Assembly (NCBI GenBank): GCA_016214695.1
Contig: JACRNY010000001.1
Location: forward strand, 992,001 to 1,056,000
Origin: Nitrosomonadales bacterium
Lineage (GTDB): Bacteria; Pseudomonadota; Gammaproteobacteria; Burkholderiales; Gallionellaceae
Direction: 5' to 3'
Length of the DNA stretch: 64,000 nt
The first letter of the stretch is position 1. Each line of letters opens with the position of its first letter. Position numbers and translations under genes: made by a program. Below the pieces are notes generated by a model, which was not told the DNA's origin, did no database searches, and saw only the letters and a program-made list of their open reading frames with translations. This document shows, piece after piece, positions 1 through 8,033 of the stretch.

Positions 1-57
1 GTGGATGCAGTCATCCCCGACCTGACAGGCGTATTGCCGCTCATCCAACGAGCCTGA
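1..57 (+). CDS. 3' end of an upstream gene, possibly phosphoglycolate phosphatase (partial)
   Basis: The first frame is open from the window edge to a TGA and gives 18 residues ending DLTGVLPLIQRA. Phosphoglycolate phosphatase (Gph) often precedes trpE in betaproteobacteria and ends with a similar hydrophobic segment, so this is a reasonable guess. The visible part is too short to prove it. About 110 bases separate it from trpE. Confidence 0.4.
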   Translation: MDAVIPDLTGVLPLIQRA

Positions 58-166
58 AATGACAGATAACGACCTCTATTCGAAGACGATCGATTGGCGA
101 TGGTGATGCGGCAACACCGGGCATCGCGTCCGCGCATCGTCATCGAACAAAGATAGAGAGGTCTTT

Positions 167-1654
167 ATGCTGTCCCCCATCACCGAACAGGAATTCCAGG
201 CCCTTGCCAAACAGGGCTACAACCGCGTCCCGCTGGTCGCCGAAACCTTCGCCGACCTCGACACCCCGCTGTCGCTCTACCTCAAGCTGGCCAACCGCCC
301 TTTTTCCTATTTGCTCGAATCGGTGCAGGGCGGCGAGCGCTTCGGTCGCTATTCCTTCATCGGCCTGCCCGCCGACACGCGCATCACCGTGCGCGGCGAC
401 CAGGTCACGCTGACCCAGGACGGTCATGAGACGACAGAAGCCTGCGACGACCCGCTGGCTTGGATCAAGCGGTTCCAGTCGCGCTTCAAGGTCGCGCCGC
501 TATCCGGCCTGCCGCGCTTCACCGGCGGCCTCGCGGGCTATTTCGGCTATGACACCGTGCGCTACATCGAGCCGCGCCTGGCAAAGACAGTGAAGAAGGA
601 CACGCTCGGCACGCCCGACATCCTGCTGATGCTGACCGAACAACTGGCGGTGGTGGACAACCTCTCCGGCAAACTGACCTTCATCGTCTACGCCGACCCG
701 GCGCACGACGATGCCTATGCCCTCGCCCGCGAACGCCTGCGCGAACTGATCGGCATGCTGCGCCTGCCCATCGACATCCCGTTCGCGCCGCCCGCCCCGC
801 GCGAGGAAGCAAAGTCCGAATTCGGCGAGAGCGCCTTCAAGGCGGCCGTGGAAAGATCCAAGCGCTACATCTTCGACGGCGACATCATGCAGGTGGTGCT
901 GGCGCAGCGCATGTCGCAACCCTTCCCGGCATCGCCGTTGTCGTTGTACCGCGCACTGCGCAGCATCAACCCGTCGCCCTACATGTTCTATTACGACATG
1001 GGAGACCACCATGTGGTCGGCGCCTCGCCGGAGATCCTGGCGCGCCTGGAAGGCGACACCGTCACCGTGCGTCCCATCGCGGGAACACGCCCGCGCGGCA
1101 AGACGCCCGATCAGGACAAGGCGCTGGAACAGGAACTGCTGGCCGACCCCAAGGAACTGGCCGAGCATCTGATGCTGATCGACCTCGGCCGCAACGACAT
1201 CGGCCGCGTGGCCGAGCGCGGCACGGTAAAACTCACCGACAAGATGGTGATCGAACGCTACTCGCATGTGATGCACATCGTCTCCAACGTCGAGGCCAGG
1301 CTGAAGCCGGGGCTGGATGCCATCGACGTGCTGAAAGCCACCTTTCCCGCCGGTACCGTGAGCGGCGCCGCCAAGGTGCGCGCGATGGAGATCATCGACG
1401 AACTGGAACCGAGCAAACGCGGCATCTATGCCGGCGCGGTCGGCTACCTCGGCTTCAACGGCGACATGGATGTCGCCATCGCGCTGCGCACCGCCGTGGT
1501 CAAGGACAAGATGCTTTACGTGCAGGCCGGCGCGGGCATCGTCGCCGACTCGGTGCCGGACAGCGAATGGATGGAGACGCAGAACAAGGCTCGCGCGGTG
1601 TTGCGCGCGGCGGAGATGGTGCTGGACGGGCTCGACGCCCAGTCGCACCGCTAG
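167..1654 (+). CDS. trpE: Anthranilate synthase component I
   Basis: TrpE makes anthranilate from chorismate, using ammonia passed from TrpG, in the first step of tryptophan synthesis in the cytoplasm. The 495 residues are normal for the family. The N-terminal domain carries the LLES tryptophan feedback site (residues 49-52). The chorismate-binding domain shows [29 protein letters not shown] and [16 protein letters not shown]. The ATG has a GAGAGG ribosome binding site a few bases upstream. The normal partner trpG should start ten bases after the stop. Only its first eight codons remain there, because an integrated element separates trpE from intact trpG by about 13 kb. Confidence 0.97.
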   Translation: MLSPITEQEFQALAKQGYNRVPLVAETFADLDTPLSLYLKLANRPFSYLLESVQGGERFGRYSFIGLPADTRITVRGDQVTLTQDGHETTEACDDPLAWIKRFQSRFKVAPLSGLPRFTGGLAGYFGYDTVRYIEPRLAKTVKKDTLGTPDILLMLTEQLAVVDNLSGKLTFIVYADPAHDDAYALARERLRELIGMLRLPIDIPFAPPAPREEAKSEFGESAFKAAVERSKRYIFDGDIMQVVLAQRMSQPFPASPLSLYRALRSINPSPYMFYYDMGDHHVVGASPEILARLEGDTVTVRPIAGTRPRGKTPDQDKALEQELLADPKELAEHLMLIDLGRNDIGRVAERGTVKLTDKMVIERYSHVMHIVSNVEARLKPGLDAIDVLKATFPAGTVSGAAKVRAMEIIDELEPSKRGIYAGAVGYLGFNGDMDVAIALRTAVVKDKMLYVQAGAGIVADSVPDSEWMETQNKARAVLRAAEMVLDGLDAQSHR

Positions 1655-1663
1655 GAGGACACC

Positions 1664-1687
1664 ATGCTATTGATGATAGACAACTAC
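1664..1687 (+). repeat. attL core: 24-bp direct repeat of the trpG start
   Basis: This 24-base segment matches 14637-14660 in 22 of 24 positions. The differences are at positions 4 (C here, T there) and 15 (A here, C there). Between them lies an identical 10-base block, TATTGATGAT, where strand exchange most simply occurred. Downstream of it is an identical GACAACTAC. From this I infer that pre-insertion trpG read C at position 4 and C at position 15, and that the element's attP carried T and A. Confidence 0.85.
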
Positions 1688-1718
1688 CTTTCAAATCCAA
1701 CCCAATCTTGTTTTATCC

Positions 1719-1731
1719 TGCAATCATTGCA
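1719..1731. repeat. Left-end palindrome TGCAAT-C-ATTGCA
   Basis: Six-base arms flank one base, 31 bases inside the left core. The same arms (TGCAAT/ATTGCA, two-base centre) occur at the right end, about 26 bases inside its core. A matched palindrome at both termini suggests a binding site for the integrase or an accessory factor, or an operator. This is inference from position only. Confidence 0.45.
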
Positions 1732-1811
1732 ATTCCATTATTAAATAGTTAGATAAGTGCACTTTTCGGTCAAATTCGCAAAATAAATATCCTTTAGCAA
1801 CCCCTCAAATA

Positions 1812-1831
1812 GGTGGTAAATTGGTGGTAAT
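1812..1831 (+). repeat. Left arm-type repeat (two GGTGGTAA units)
   Basis: Two GGTGGTAA units sit with an 11-base period. The 20-base segment matches 14554-14573 at 19 of 20 positions in the same orientation. Paired repeats of this kind inside both ends of P4-integrase elements are the usual arm-type integrase sites. It also lies about 20 bases before the integrase start, so integrase binding could repress its own gene. Confidence 0.55.
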
Positions 1832-1852
1832 TTAAGCCTTCTATACCGCCAA

Positions 1853-3121
1853 ATGAAGCCCTCCAAGTCGCTTACTCACTCGACAATTCTCGCTGCAAAA
1901 CCAAAGGACAAACCGTACAAGCTGTCCGATGCCGACCGCCTGTACGTGCTAATTACCGTGGCAGGAAAAAAGTATTGGAAGTGGAACTACAGATTAGACG
2001 GAAAGGATTGCACATACACACTTGGCACATTCCCAGATGTCAGCCTGTCTGATGCACGTGAGCGCCGCATAAATATCGAAAAGTTGGTTCAAAAGGGCAT
2101 CCACCCCAAAGACCATGATGAGGATTTACAACTTCAAGCAAAAGTAGATAAGGCGGCGACCTTCTGGTCTGTAGCAGGCGAGTGGATTAGCGCCAACAAA
2201 GTTAAGTGGTCTCCAAACTATCTAAAGCAGGTTGAAACTTTTATGCAGAGATATGTTCGAGATACTGCATTTGGCAATCGCCCGATTCGACAGATCACTA
2301 CAGCTGAAATTTACGAGTTGATATTAGGTGTCGCGAAACGCAACGAGCGAAAGAATAGTGAGAGAAAATCTACCGGGGCTCCCACGCTAGCCATATTGCT
2401 TCGACAGTGGTGTGCCGCAGTCTTCAGGCTTGCAATTGTTTCGGGGCGAGCAGAGCGGAACCCGGTAATTGATCTAATGGCAAGCGACGTAATTGTCCGA
2501 CCTAAAGTAAAAAACAACAGAGCGCTAAGTGAGGTAGAGCTTCGACAATTATTGAAGGCTTTGGCTGCTTTTTCTGGACTGCGTACAACTGGCATAGCAA
2601 TCGAATTGCTTATGCTTACGTTTGTTCGCACCACAGAGCTGAGAGCAGCCGTCTGGGATGAATTCGATTTGGACAATGCGGCATGGACAATTCCTGCAAC
2701 TCGCATGAAGGTAAAGGATGCGGGAGATCACGTTGTCCCACTGTCATCCCAGACAGTTAGTCTCTTAACTGAATTGCGTGAGATCGTAGGGACGCCGAAA
2801 GAAGGCCCCCGCTGGATATTTCCAAACAACCGGCGAGATTCAGATTGCATGACATCCACGACAATCAACCGAGCACTGGAACGCATGGGTTTTAACGGAA
2901 AAGATTCTATTGGTTTTTCCGGCCATGGCTTCCGTGGAACGGCTTCAACGTTACTTCACGAGATGGGATGTCGCCCTGAAGTTATTGAAGTGCAGCTAGC
3001 ACACAAAGAAAGAAATGCCGTAAAAGCTGCTTACAATAAAGCTCAATACATGGCAGATCGAAAAATAATGATGCAGCAATGGGCGGACTACATCGATGGA
3101 CTCAAACAGCCCCTGGAGTAA
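1853..3121 (+). CDS. P4-type tyrosine integrase
   Basis: This enzyme catalyses site-specific insertion and excision of the element. It has 422 residues. The N-terminal DUF4102 arm-binding domain spans about residues 5-85, a SAM-like core-binding domain about 100-200, and the catalytic domain from about 210. Visible active-site residues are R259 (VRTTELR), H358 and R361 (HGFR), H384 (AHKE) and Y394. It lies just inside attL and points inward, as expected for the enzyme that placed the element in trpG. There is no good ribosome binding site before the ATG. Codon use is more AT-rich than trpE. Confidence 0.93.
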   Translation: MKPSKSLTHSTILAAKPKDKPYKLSDADRLYVLITVAGKKYWKWNYRLDGKDCTYTLGTFPDVSLSDARERRINIEKLVQKGIHPKDHDEDLQLQAKVDKAATFWSVAGEWISANKVKWSPNYLKQVETFMQRYVRDTAFGNRPIRQITTAEIYELILGVAKRNERKNSERKSTGAPTLAILLRQWCAAVFRLAIVSGRAERNPVIDLMASDVIVRPKVKNNRALSEVELRQLLKALAAFSGLRTTGIAIELLMLTFVRTTELRAAVWDEFDLDNAAWTIPATRMKVKDAGDHVVPLSSQTVSLLTELREIVGTPKEGPRWIFPNNRRDSDCMTSTTINRALERMGFNGKDSIGFSGHGFRGTASTLLHEMGCRPEVIEVQLAHKERNAVKAAYNKAQYMADRKIMMQQWADYIDGLKQPLE

Positions 3122-3405
3122 CTCCGTTAGCAACCTGAATTGACGGCCTCTATTTTTTTCCAAATGCGCTTGAGTTCTGAATTAGCTATTGTTATCCTGA
3201 TCTCGCTTTGAATATCCGTTGCAAGGAGTGCATGGGGGGATGAAGCCCCCGGATAGTCAGCCAAATGTAACCAGCAATTGGTTGCTGCAATTGGCAGATT
3301 AGCGCTCCGGTACACGGAACTCCCCAATGAGTTTCTACCGAATCGGCACCAGTCGCATGAATGCGACCTGCCCCATCAGTTCGAAACTTATTTTGGAGCT
3401 ACCTC
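3122..3405. other. Intergenic region after the integrase
   Basis: No convincing gene is seen here. The stretch holds a GGGGG/CCCCC hairpin near 3232-3250 and a perfect CAGCAA-TTGG-TTGCTG palindrome at 3272-3287. It also holds one copy of a 14-base sequence (TGCAAGGAGTGCAT, 3220-3233) that recurs as the ribosome binding region of the Rep-like gene. A 20-codon open frame (3240-3302) follows that copy, but I cannot support it as a gene. Confidence 0.4.
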
Positions 3406-3681
3406 ATGACAGTTACTATCAATGGCAAGTCGATCACAATGACTTCGCCCCCAAAGAAAAGTTCTACTCACACAAAAGCAAGACCCTATCGCGGCTCGCT
3501 AAGCGAGCCGGGCAGGTTTCGCATATCAAATTGGATGTACATACTGAACATGTCGCATAGCGCCTTCTACGAAAGGCTTAAGCGGCCATATAAATACAAA
3601 CATCCCGTGCCGAGTCCAGATGGGAAAGATCCTCGCCCCTACTGGAATACAGAAACAGTTAGAGCATTTCTCGAAAAGTGA
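3406..3681 (+). CDS. AlpA-like small DNA-binding protein, possible excisionase
   Basis: The 91-residue product has a C-terminal half resembling MerR/AlpA-type winged helix proteins: RISNWMYILNMSHSAFYERL, then a basic wing and a final helix. AlpA proteins control integrase expression or act as excisionases in satellite elements. I chose the ATG at 3406 because GGAG lies seven bases before it. An upstream in-frame ATG at 3361 has no such site. Its position between the integrase and the Rep-like gene fits this role. An overlapping frame (3327-3560) looks less protein-like. Function is inferred from weak similarity. Confidence 0.5.
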   Translation: MTVTINGKSITMTSPPKKSSTHTKARPYRGSLSEPGRFRISNWMYILNMSHSAFYERLKRPYKYKHPVPSPDGKDPRPYWNTETVRAFLEK

Positions 3682-3756
3682 GAAACCGGCGCAGGGAAGT
3701 TTCATCGTAGCTTATCTCTGCGCCATCGCTGCTACTAGTAAGCAAGTTTAACAATA

Positions 3757-3770
3757 TGCAAGGAGTGCAT
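3757..3770 (+). promoter_or_regulatory. Repeated ribosome binding module TGCAAGGAGTGCAT
   Basis: This 14-base sequence contains AAGGAG flanked by TGCA on each side and is identical to 3220-3233. Here it stands nine bases before the Rep-like start codon and is its ribosome binding site. The flanking TGCA tetramers could occlude it by pairing or bind a regulator. Confidence 0.45.
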
Positions 3771-3774
3771 CGCT

Positions 3775-4668
3775 ATGGGTGTGGCTATATGGAAAAGGCC
3801 TTGTATAGACAGAATACATATGTCGGTTGGCATTGGCTGTAAAGCTCTATATGGATTTGCACTTGCCCAACTCCATGGAATGCGAGATGTAAAATCCGAG
3901 ATTGTGCCGAATGGAAATATTACGGTTTTTGCAGGGCAGTTCCACAGTCGAATGAGCTACTACCCAAGCAAGAAAAGAAAGATTGCAGAGATAGAGGTTG
4001 GCATCACAAAGTCAAAGCACAAATATTTTCGATTAAGCTTGTTCCCATCTCAATTTGGGCCGGGCGAGTTTGAACGCTTTAAAGAAGTGCTGGCGCTTAT
4101 GTTGCCGCCGTTCAACTATCAAAAGCTGTATGTCACTGCGAAGGTGTCCTATATTGAAATAGCTGCTGATTCTGTCTCACAAGCACATCACAGCTTTATT
4201 CCTTTCCGCGCAAAATGCAATTGCTCAATGATATTTACAGAAACTGATGGAGCTAAAGGCTCGATTTACGTTGGCAGCAAGACCAGCTCATTATGGTTTT
4301 GCATTTACGATAAGAAAAAACTACTTGAGAAAAAGAAACTAGACGCGCCTCACAAAATACACACACGCATTGAAGCGCGCATGAAATTTATTGGGCTGCA
4401 TCCCAACGAAATACAGACACAGTTGGGCAACCCATTCCTAAAGCTAGAAATCGCTGACTTAACTGATGCACGGGAAGCCTCGAAAGACAAAACGTGGCAA
4501 AGCTTCCTAGATGAATGCCTTTCAATTGGTTCAGCTGAGGCGCTTCGCAATCACCCCAAGCAGCGCAAGTTATTTATGATGATGTTAAGGAACCACACGG
4601 CGCGGTGGTGGAAGCCCGATTATGTCTGGTCAAAACTGGAAAACGCAGTTTCGGCAATAGCGCCGTAG
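3775..4668 (+). CDS. Replication initiator-like protein (Rep_trans-like)
   Basis: The 297-residue protein has the pattern seen in rolling-circle-type initiators of small plasmids and phages. It shows a VSYIEIAAD strand near residues 125-133, then IYVGSKTS, IYDKK and TRIEARM in the C-terminal half. Such proteins nick a double-strand origin through a tyrosine; the catalytic Tyr cannot be assigned with confidence. A strong AAGGAG precedes the ATG by nine bases. In an integrated element it could replicate the excised circle. The order integrase-AlpA-Rep resembles phage satellites. Composition is AT-rich. Similarity is moderate, so a different function remains possible. Confidence 0.5.
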   Translation: MGVAIWKRPCIDRIHMSVGIGCKALYGFALAQLHGMRDVKSEIVPNGNITVFAGQFHSRMSYYPSKKRKIAEIEVGITKSKHKYFRLSLFPSQFGPGEFERFKEVLALMLPPFNYQKLYVTAKVSYIEIAADSVSQAHHSFIPFRAKCNCSMIFTETDGAKGSIYVGSKTSSLWFCIYDKKKLLEKKKLDAPHKIHTRIEARMKFIGLHPNEIQTQLGNPFLKLEIADLTDAREASKDKTWQSFLDECLSIGSAEALRNHPKQRKLFMMMLRNHTARWWKPDYVWSKLENAVSAIAP

Positions 4669-4710
4669 CCAGACAGACATGCGGCGGGCTAGCCTGGCTA
4701 TTTGTCTGCC
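4666..4710 (+). other. Nested inverted repeats just after the Rep-like gene
   Basis: TAGCCAG (starting in the stop codon) pairs with CTGGCTA at 4694-4700. CAGACA pairs with the following TGTCTG in an overlapping stem. The structure could be a weak terminator or part of an origin for the neighbouring initiator. I see no other gene up to 4901. Confidence 0.3.
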
Positions 4711-4901
4711 AATTGCCACATTACATTTTGTCATTCGATAGCGGGCGCGAATTTGCACCATGATTAATTTTGACTCTGTAATAGCCTGGAATTGCGCATC
4801 TTAATCAGGTGTAGTTGTGCATGAATAATTCTCATGTACGGAATTTCTGAGGAGCTGGATTTAATACATTACCCATCCCAATAGCTGGGAAACCGCCATG
4901 C

Positions 4902-6101
4902 ATGAATTCAGAGAAAATATCCCGCAATAATTGCAATTTCCTATTGCATTCATGTCGGTCAAAGTTACGATTAGAACGGTACTCACTCTCTCATGTGACA
5001 CCGAAATCAATGACAAACAGCCTGCTGGCATTACCCCACGAGTTGCCTCTGATAGATAGGCTCGAAGCCTACAACCTTCCTGAAGACCTCGCCCCGCCAG
5101 TAGCAGACAAATGGCTGCTGGTTTCCAACTTACAGAAAAGCGTGCGTCGTGGATTAGTCAGAACAGCACAAGCTACTGCGCTACGAATGCTAGAAATCGA
5201 ACCCGAATACTTCTGGCGCAGATTGCCTGTAATCGCACTAGAGGACATCGGGTTTGGAAATCCAGCTCTGTGTCTTGATGTCCTGAAGACTTTCCGCCGT
5301 GAGGCGTTGCATCGTCAACTTGGCGTTGAACGCGTTGCCTTGTATTTTGTGGAGCAGCTTGCCAGCAGTCTGAAAAGCCGCTTGCTATGTGAAGCTCTGG
5401 TGATGGTCGAATACTCGGTTAGGCAAGAAGAGCTGTCAGCACAATGCAGAGCTATGACGGACACGCAGTTGCTCAACCACGTGACAAATATCGAACTCCC
5501 GTTCATTGAACGATTCGTCGCGTTGCGCCACTTATGCGGATATCGCGAATTTGCCTATGGTCGCTCAATCACCGTAACAAAGGCGCGTCCAGACCTGATG
5601 CAAAAAGTCGTACAGCATTTCAGGCTGAGCGATATTGAGGCGCAACTATTTGTACGCGGGCAAAGCTGCACTCTGTTTCTGAACACGCCTGTGCCACTTG
5701 TTACCGCGATGCTTCCATCAGTGGGTGGCAGTGAAAAGCGAGCAAGGCTGAAACATGAGTTATCTGACGGCATACTTCTGGCGGCGCTTGACCAATACAC
5801 TCGGGTCGGCAAAAAGTGTATTGCGGAGTTCAGCCGGACTGAACCGATGCGCGCAATCTTGGACAAGTGGCCGTGCATTGATTCAGTAGCAATGGTCAAT
5901 CGAGCCGTGTTTGCCATCGAAGGTGAGTGCCTGGACAGATGGATCGTGTATCCCGGCTCTGACGAACTGTACAAGCAGGTTAATCTTTATTACTTAGAGC
6001 GCGTCGGCTTAACTGAAAAGGAGTACCAGAAGTTCTTGACGCACACGAAACGGCACCTTGGATTGCTCAACGAAATCCGAAAAAATGCTCTGTCTAACTA
6101 A
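4902..6101 (+). CDS. Unknown protein resembling the C-terminal region of RarA/MgsA, without an ATPase
   Basis: The 399 residues show no Walker motifs. Around residues 75-125 the segment LQKSVRRGLVRTAQATALRML...YFWRRLPVIALEDIGFG resembles the clamp-loader-like C-terminal part of RarA/MgsA (typically ...RRLVRIASEDIGLADP). RarA acts at stalled replication forks. Here only the helical C-terminal part seems present. It overlaps the start of the following recombinase, suggesting translational coupling. The start is uncertain: M1 and M37 both lack a clear ribosome binding site. The rest of the sequence matches nothing I recognise. Confidence 0.5.
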   Translation: MNSEKISRNNCNFLLHSCRSKLRLERYSLSHVTPKSMTNSLLALPHELPLIDRLEAYNLPEDLAPPVADKWLLVSNLQKSVRRGLVRTAQATALRMLEIEPEYFWRRLPVIALEDIGFGNPALCLDVLKTFRREALHRQLGVERVALYFVEQLASSLKSRLLCEALVMVEYSVRQEELSAQCRAMTDTQLLNHVTNIELPFIERFVALRHLCGYREFAYGRSITVTKARPDLMQKVVQHFRLSDIEAQLFVRGQSCTLFLNTPVPLVTAMLPSVGGSEKRARLKHELSDGILLAALDQYTRVGKKCIAEFSRTEPMRAILDKWPCIDSVAMVNRAVFAIEGECLDRWIVYPGSDELYKQVNLYYLERVGLTEKEYQKFLTHTKRHLGLLNEIRKNALSN

Positions 6102-7032
6102 CGATAACTCTCAATTATCGCCAACTATAAACAGCAAGGAATTAGCACACAGCAGCATCACGGAACTGGTTCATGCAGCGCTTTCAGATAACAGCAGAAC
6201 GGCATACCAGTCAGATTTGAAGCACTTCCTTTCTTGGGGTGGAAAGATACCCTGTACTCCGGAAGTCGTTGCCGACTACCTGTCTGCACACGCCCAGTTG
6301 CAATCAATTGCAACGCTCAGCAGACGGCTTGTCAGTATAGGTAAGGCACACACCAGCCAGAATTTAGTATCACCCACAAAAGCGGATCTGGTGAAAGCCG
6401 TTATGCGCGGTATTCGTCGCACATATGGGTCAGCACAAAGACAGGTTGCACCCGCCATCAAAGAAGACGTGCTGTCGATGGTCGGTAATCTGGCGGGCAT
6501 CAAGGGGGTGCGAGACAAGGCACTGCTGCTGATTGGCTTCGCCGGGGCCTTCCGACGCAGTGAGCTGGTCTCGCTTACGGTCGAGGATGTTGAGTGCGTC
6601 AAACAAGGGATGGTCATTTTGTTGCGCCGGAGCAAGACCGACCAAGCCGGTGAAGGCCGCAAGGTCGCCATCCCCTATGCACGCGGAACAGTCTGCCCGG
6701 TGCACGCCTTGCAGGACTGGCTAGACCTCTCAGGCATCACCGGAGGACTCATCTTTAGAGGCATCACACGCCACGGCAAAATTGCCGAGCAAGGGCTGGC
6801 CCCGCAATCGGTCGCACTGGTCGTCAAGGAGCGGGCAGCGGCTGCGGGCCTGGATGCGGTGAAGTATTCAGGCCATAGCCTGCGGGCCGGACTCGTTACC
6901 AGTGCCGCCCAAGCTGGAGTCAGTAGTTGGAAGATCCGGCAGCAGACCGGGCACAAATCCGAGGCCATGCTGTTGCGCTACATACGCGATGCCAACATCT
7001 TCACCGACAATGCGGCGGGAGGAGTACTGTGA
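6085..7032 (+). CDS. Second tyrosine recombinase (XerC/D-like size)
   Basis: The 315 residues have an N-terminal SAM-like domain ([15 protein letters not shown] near the start). The catalytic domain has R157 (FRRSEL), H264 and R267 (HSLR), H290 (GHKSE) and Y299. It differs from the P4-type integrase at the left end: it has no DUF4102 domain and a core closer to Xer and integron-type enzymes. Its start overlaps the upstream gene by 17 bases and the next gene begins two bases after its stop, so the three are probably one operon. An earlier TTG at 6058 is possible. GC content rises in this gene, hinting at a separate origin from the AT-rich left part. Confidence 0.85.
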   Translation: MLCLTNDNSQLSPTINSKELAHSSITELVHAALSDNSRTAYQSDLKHFLSWGGKIPCTPEVVADYLSAHAQLQSIATLSRRLVSIGKAHTSQNLVSPTKADLVKAVMRGIRRTYGSAQRQVAPAIKEDVLSMVGNLAGIKGVRDKALLLIGFAGAFRRSELVSLTVEDVECVKQGMVILLRRSKTDQAGEGRKVAIPYARGTVCPVHALQDWLDLSGITGGLIFRGITRHGKIAEQGLAPQSVALVVKERAAAAGLDAVKYSGHSLRAGLVTSAAQAGVSSWKIRQQTGHKSEAMLLRYIRDANIFTDNAAGGVL

Positions 7033-7034
7033 CG

Positions 7035-7601
7035 ATGCAATACGCGCACCTGTCTGACATCGAACTGCTCGCCAAGCTCATCGGTGTGCGCGAATCCCGT
7101 AAGCTCTACAAAGGCTCGCTGCAATCGCTGTTTAACTTCAGCCAGGACAGCGGCAAGCCGCACGAGACATGTGCGGTGGCACGTGAGCTGGTTCTACGCC
7201 TGCTGCAAGAGGATATGCTCCGTGGTGATGCCCTTAGTTCGCCTGGCGCGGTGCGGGACTACCTAAAGCTGCTATTAGCCCAACGCGAACATGAAGTGTT
7301 CGTCGCCATCTTTCTCGACGCGCAGCACCGCGTCATTGCCAGCGAAGAGATGTTCCGGGGGACACTCACGCAAACCAGCGTCTACCCCCGCGAGGTCGTC
7401 AAATCGGCTCTCAGGCTGAACGCAGCAGCCGTCATCTTCGCGCACAACCACCCAAGCGGTGCTGCCGAGCCAAGTAAGTCAGATGAACAGTTAACGCAAG
7501 TTCTCAGGCAGGCGTTATCTCTGGTGGATGTTCGTGCACTCGATCATTTTATTGTGGCGGGGAGTGAGGTGCTTAGTTTCGCAGAAAGGGGATTGATGTG
7601 A
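7035..7601 (+). CDS. RadC-like JAB/MPN domain protein
   Basis: The 188-residue protein has a JAMM metal site: E104/E105, HNHPSG at residues 137-142 and D150. RadC-family proteins are frequent in genomic islands and phages. Their biochemical role is unsettled, and the old DNA repair assignment is not well supported. The ATG follows GGGAGGAG by ten bases; a GTG at 7029 is closer and less likely. It starts two bases after the recombinase stop. The usual N-terminal helix-hairpin-helix part seems shortened. Confidence 0.85.
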   Translation: MQYAHLSDIELLAKLIGVRESRKLYKGSLQSLFNFSQDSGKPHETCAVARELVLRLLQEDMLRGDALSSPGAVRDYLKLLLAQREHEVFVAIFLDAQHRVIASEEMFRGTLTQTSVYPREVVKSALRLNAAAVIFAHNHPSGAAEPSKSDEQLTQVLRQALSLVDVRALDHFIVAGSEVLSFAERGLM

Positions 7602-7680
7602 AACGAGACTATCCAGAACTAGCTTGCAGCCAATTGCATCCCATAAGATGGGGGGAGATCGTGCGACCTGCCTTGCCTGT

Positions 7681-7929
7681 TTACCGCCTATGCTTCTTCA
7701 ACCGTTGTTCAACTAGACCAATTAAATCACCCGCTGGCATATTGAGTGCCTCCGCGAGAGTAAATATCGTGGCCAGCGCCGGGCCTTTCTCCGCCCTCTC
7801 CAATGCACTTATATGGCTACGTTCTGTACCCGCACGTTCGGCAAGCTGGTCTTGTGTCAGAGACTGCTGCAAACGCAATTCCAACAGCACTTCGCCAAAA
7901 ACCGTTGTTGGGAATTTTTTGTCTTTCAT
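7681..7929 (-). CDS. XRE-family transcriptional regulator
   Basis: The 82 residues are almost entirely a Cro/CI-type helix-turn-helix domain (about residues 12-66, with LTQDQLAERAGTERSHISALERAEKGP). Such small regulators usually bind palindromes near their own promoter. The gene faces away from the zinc-ribbon gene, and a palindrome GCATAC-GACT-GTATGC lies between them. It could act as the repressor of this part of the element. Confidence 0.88.
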   Translation of the reverse strand: MKDKKFPTTVFGEVLLELRLQQSLTQDQLAERAGTERSHISALERAEKGPALATIFTLAEALNMPAGDLIGLVEQRLKKHRR

Positions 7930-7965
7930 GGGGCGGCAGGGTTGCTGATACGCCCACGGTTGTCT

Positions 7966-7981
7966 GCATACGACTGTATGC
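7966..7981. promoter_or_regulatory. Candidate operator GCATAC-GACT-GTATGC
   Basis: Perfect six-base arms flank four bases in the 104-bp divergent spacer between the XRE gene and the zinc-ribbon gene. The site is 36 bases upstream of the XRE start and about 50 upstream of the other. This is typical placement for a self-regulating XRE repressor. Binding is inferred. Confidence 0.5.
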
Positions 7982-8033
7982 GTTAGACTGAAACCACTTC
8001 AAAAGTTAACTTTTATTCATAGGGGAGCAAATC

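Larger units (their letters stand above)
1664..1744 (+). pseudogene. Orphan 5' fragment of trpG fused to element DNA
   Basis: A strong GGAGGA ribosome binding site in the trpE-trpG junction precedes an ATG. The first eight codons match the start of TrpG (MLLMIDNY). The frame then runs into element sequence and stops after 26 residues. This is the left junction of the integrated element. The original translation start is stranded here, while functional trpG restarts at the right junction. It probably yields only a short meaningless peptide. Confidence 0.8.

Noticed and set aside
3127..3327. 66-residue open frame on the minus strand after the integrase
   Set aside because: No ribosome binding site, no recognisable pattern, and it covers a palindrome-rich spacer.
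3327..3560. 77-residue frame overlapping the AlpA-like gene
   Set aside because: The other frame has the better ribosome binding site and a winged-helix-like sequence.
6058..6084. TTG start for the second recombinase at 6058
   Set aside because: It would increase overlap with the upstream gene, has no ribosome binding site and adds nine residues not typical of the family; the ATG at 6085 is simpler.
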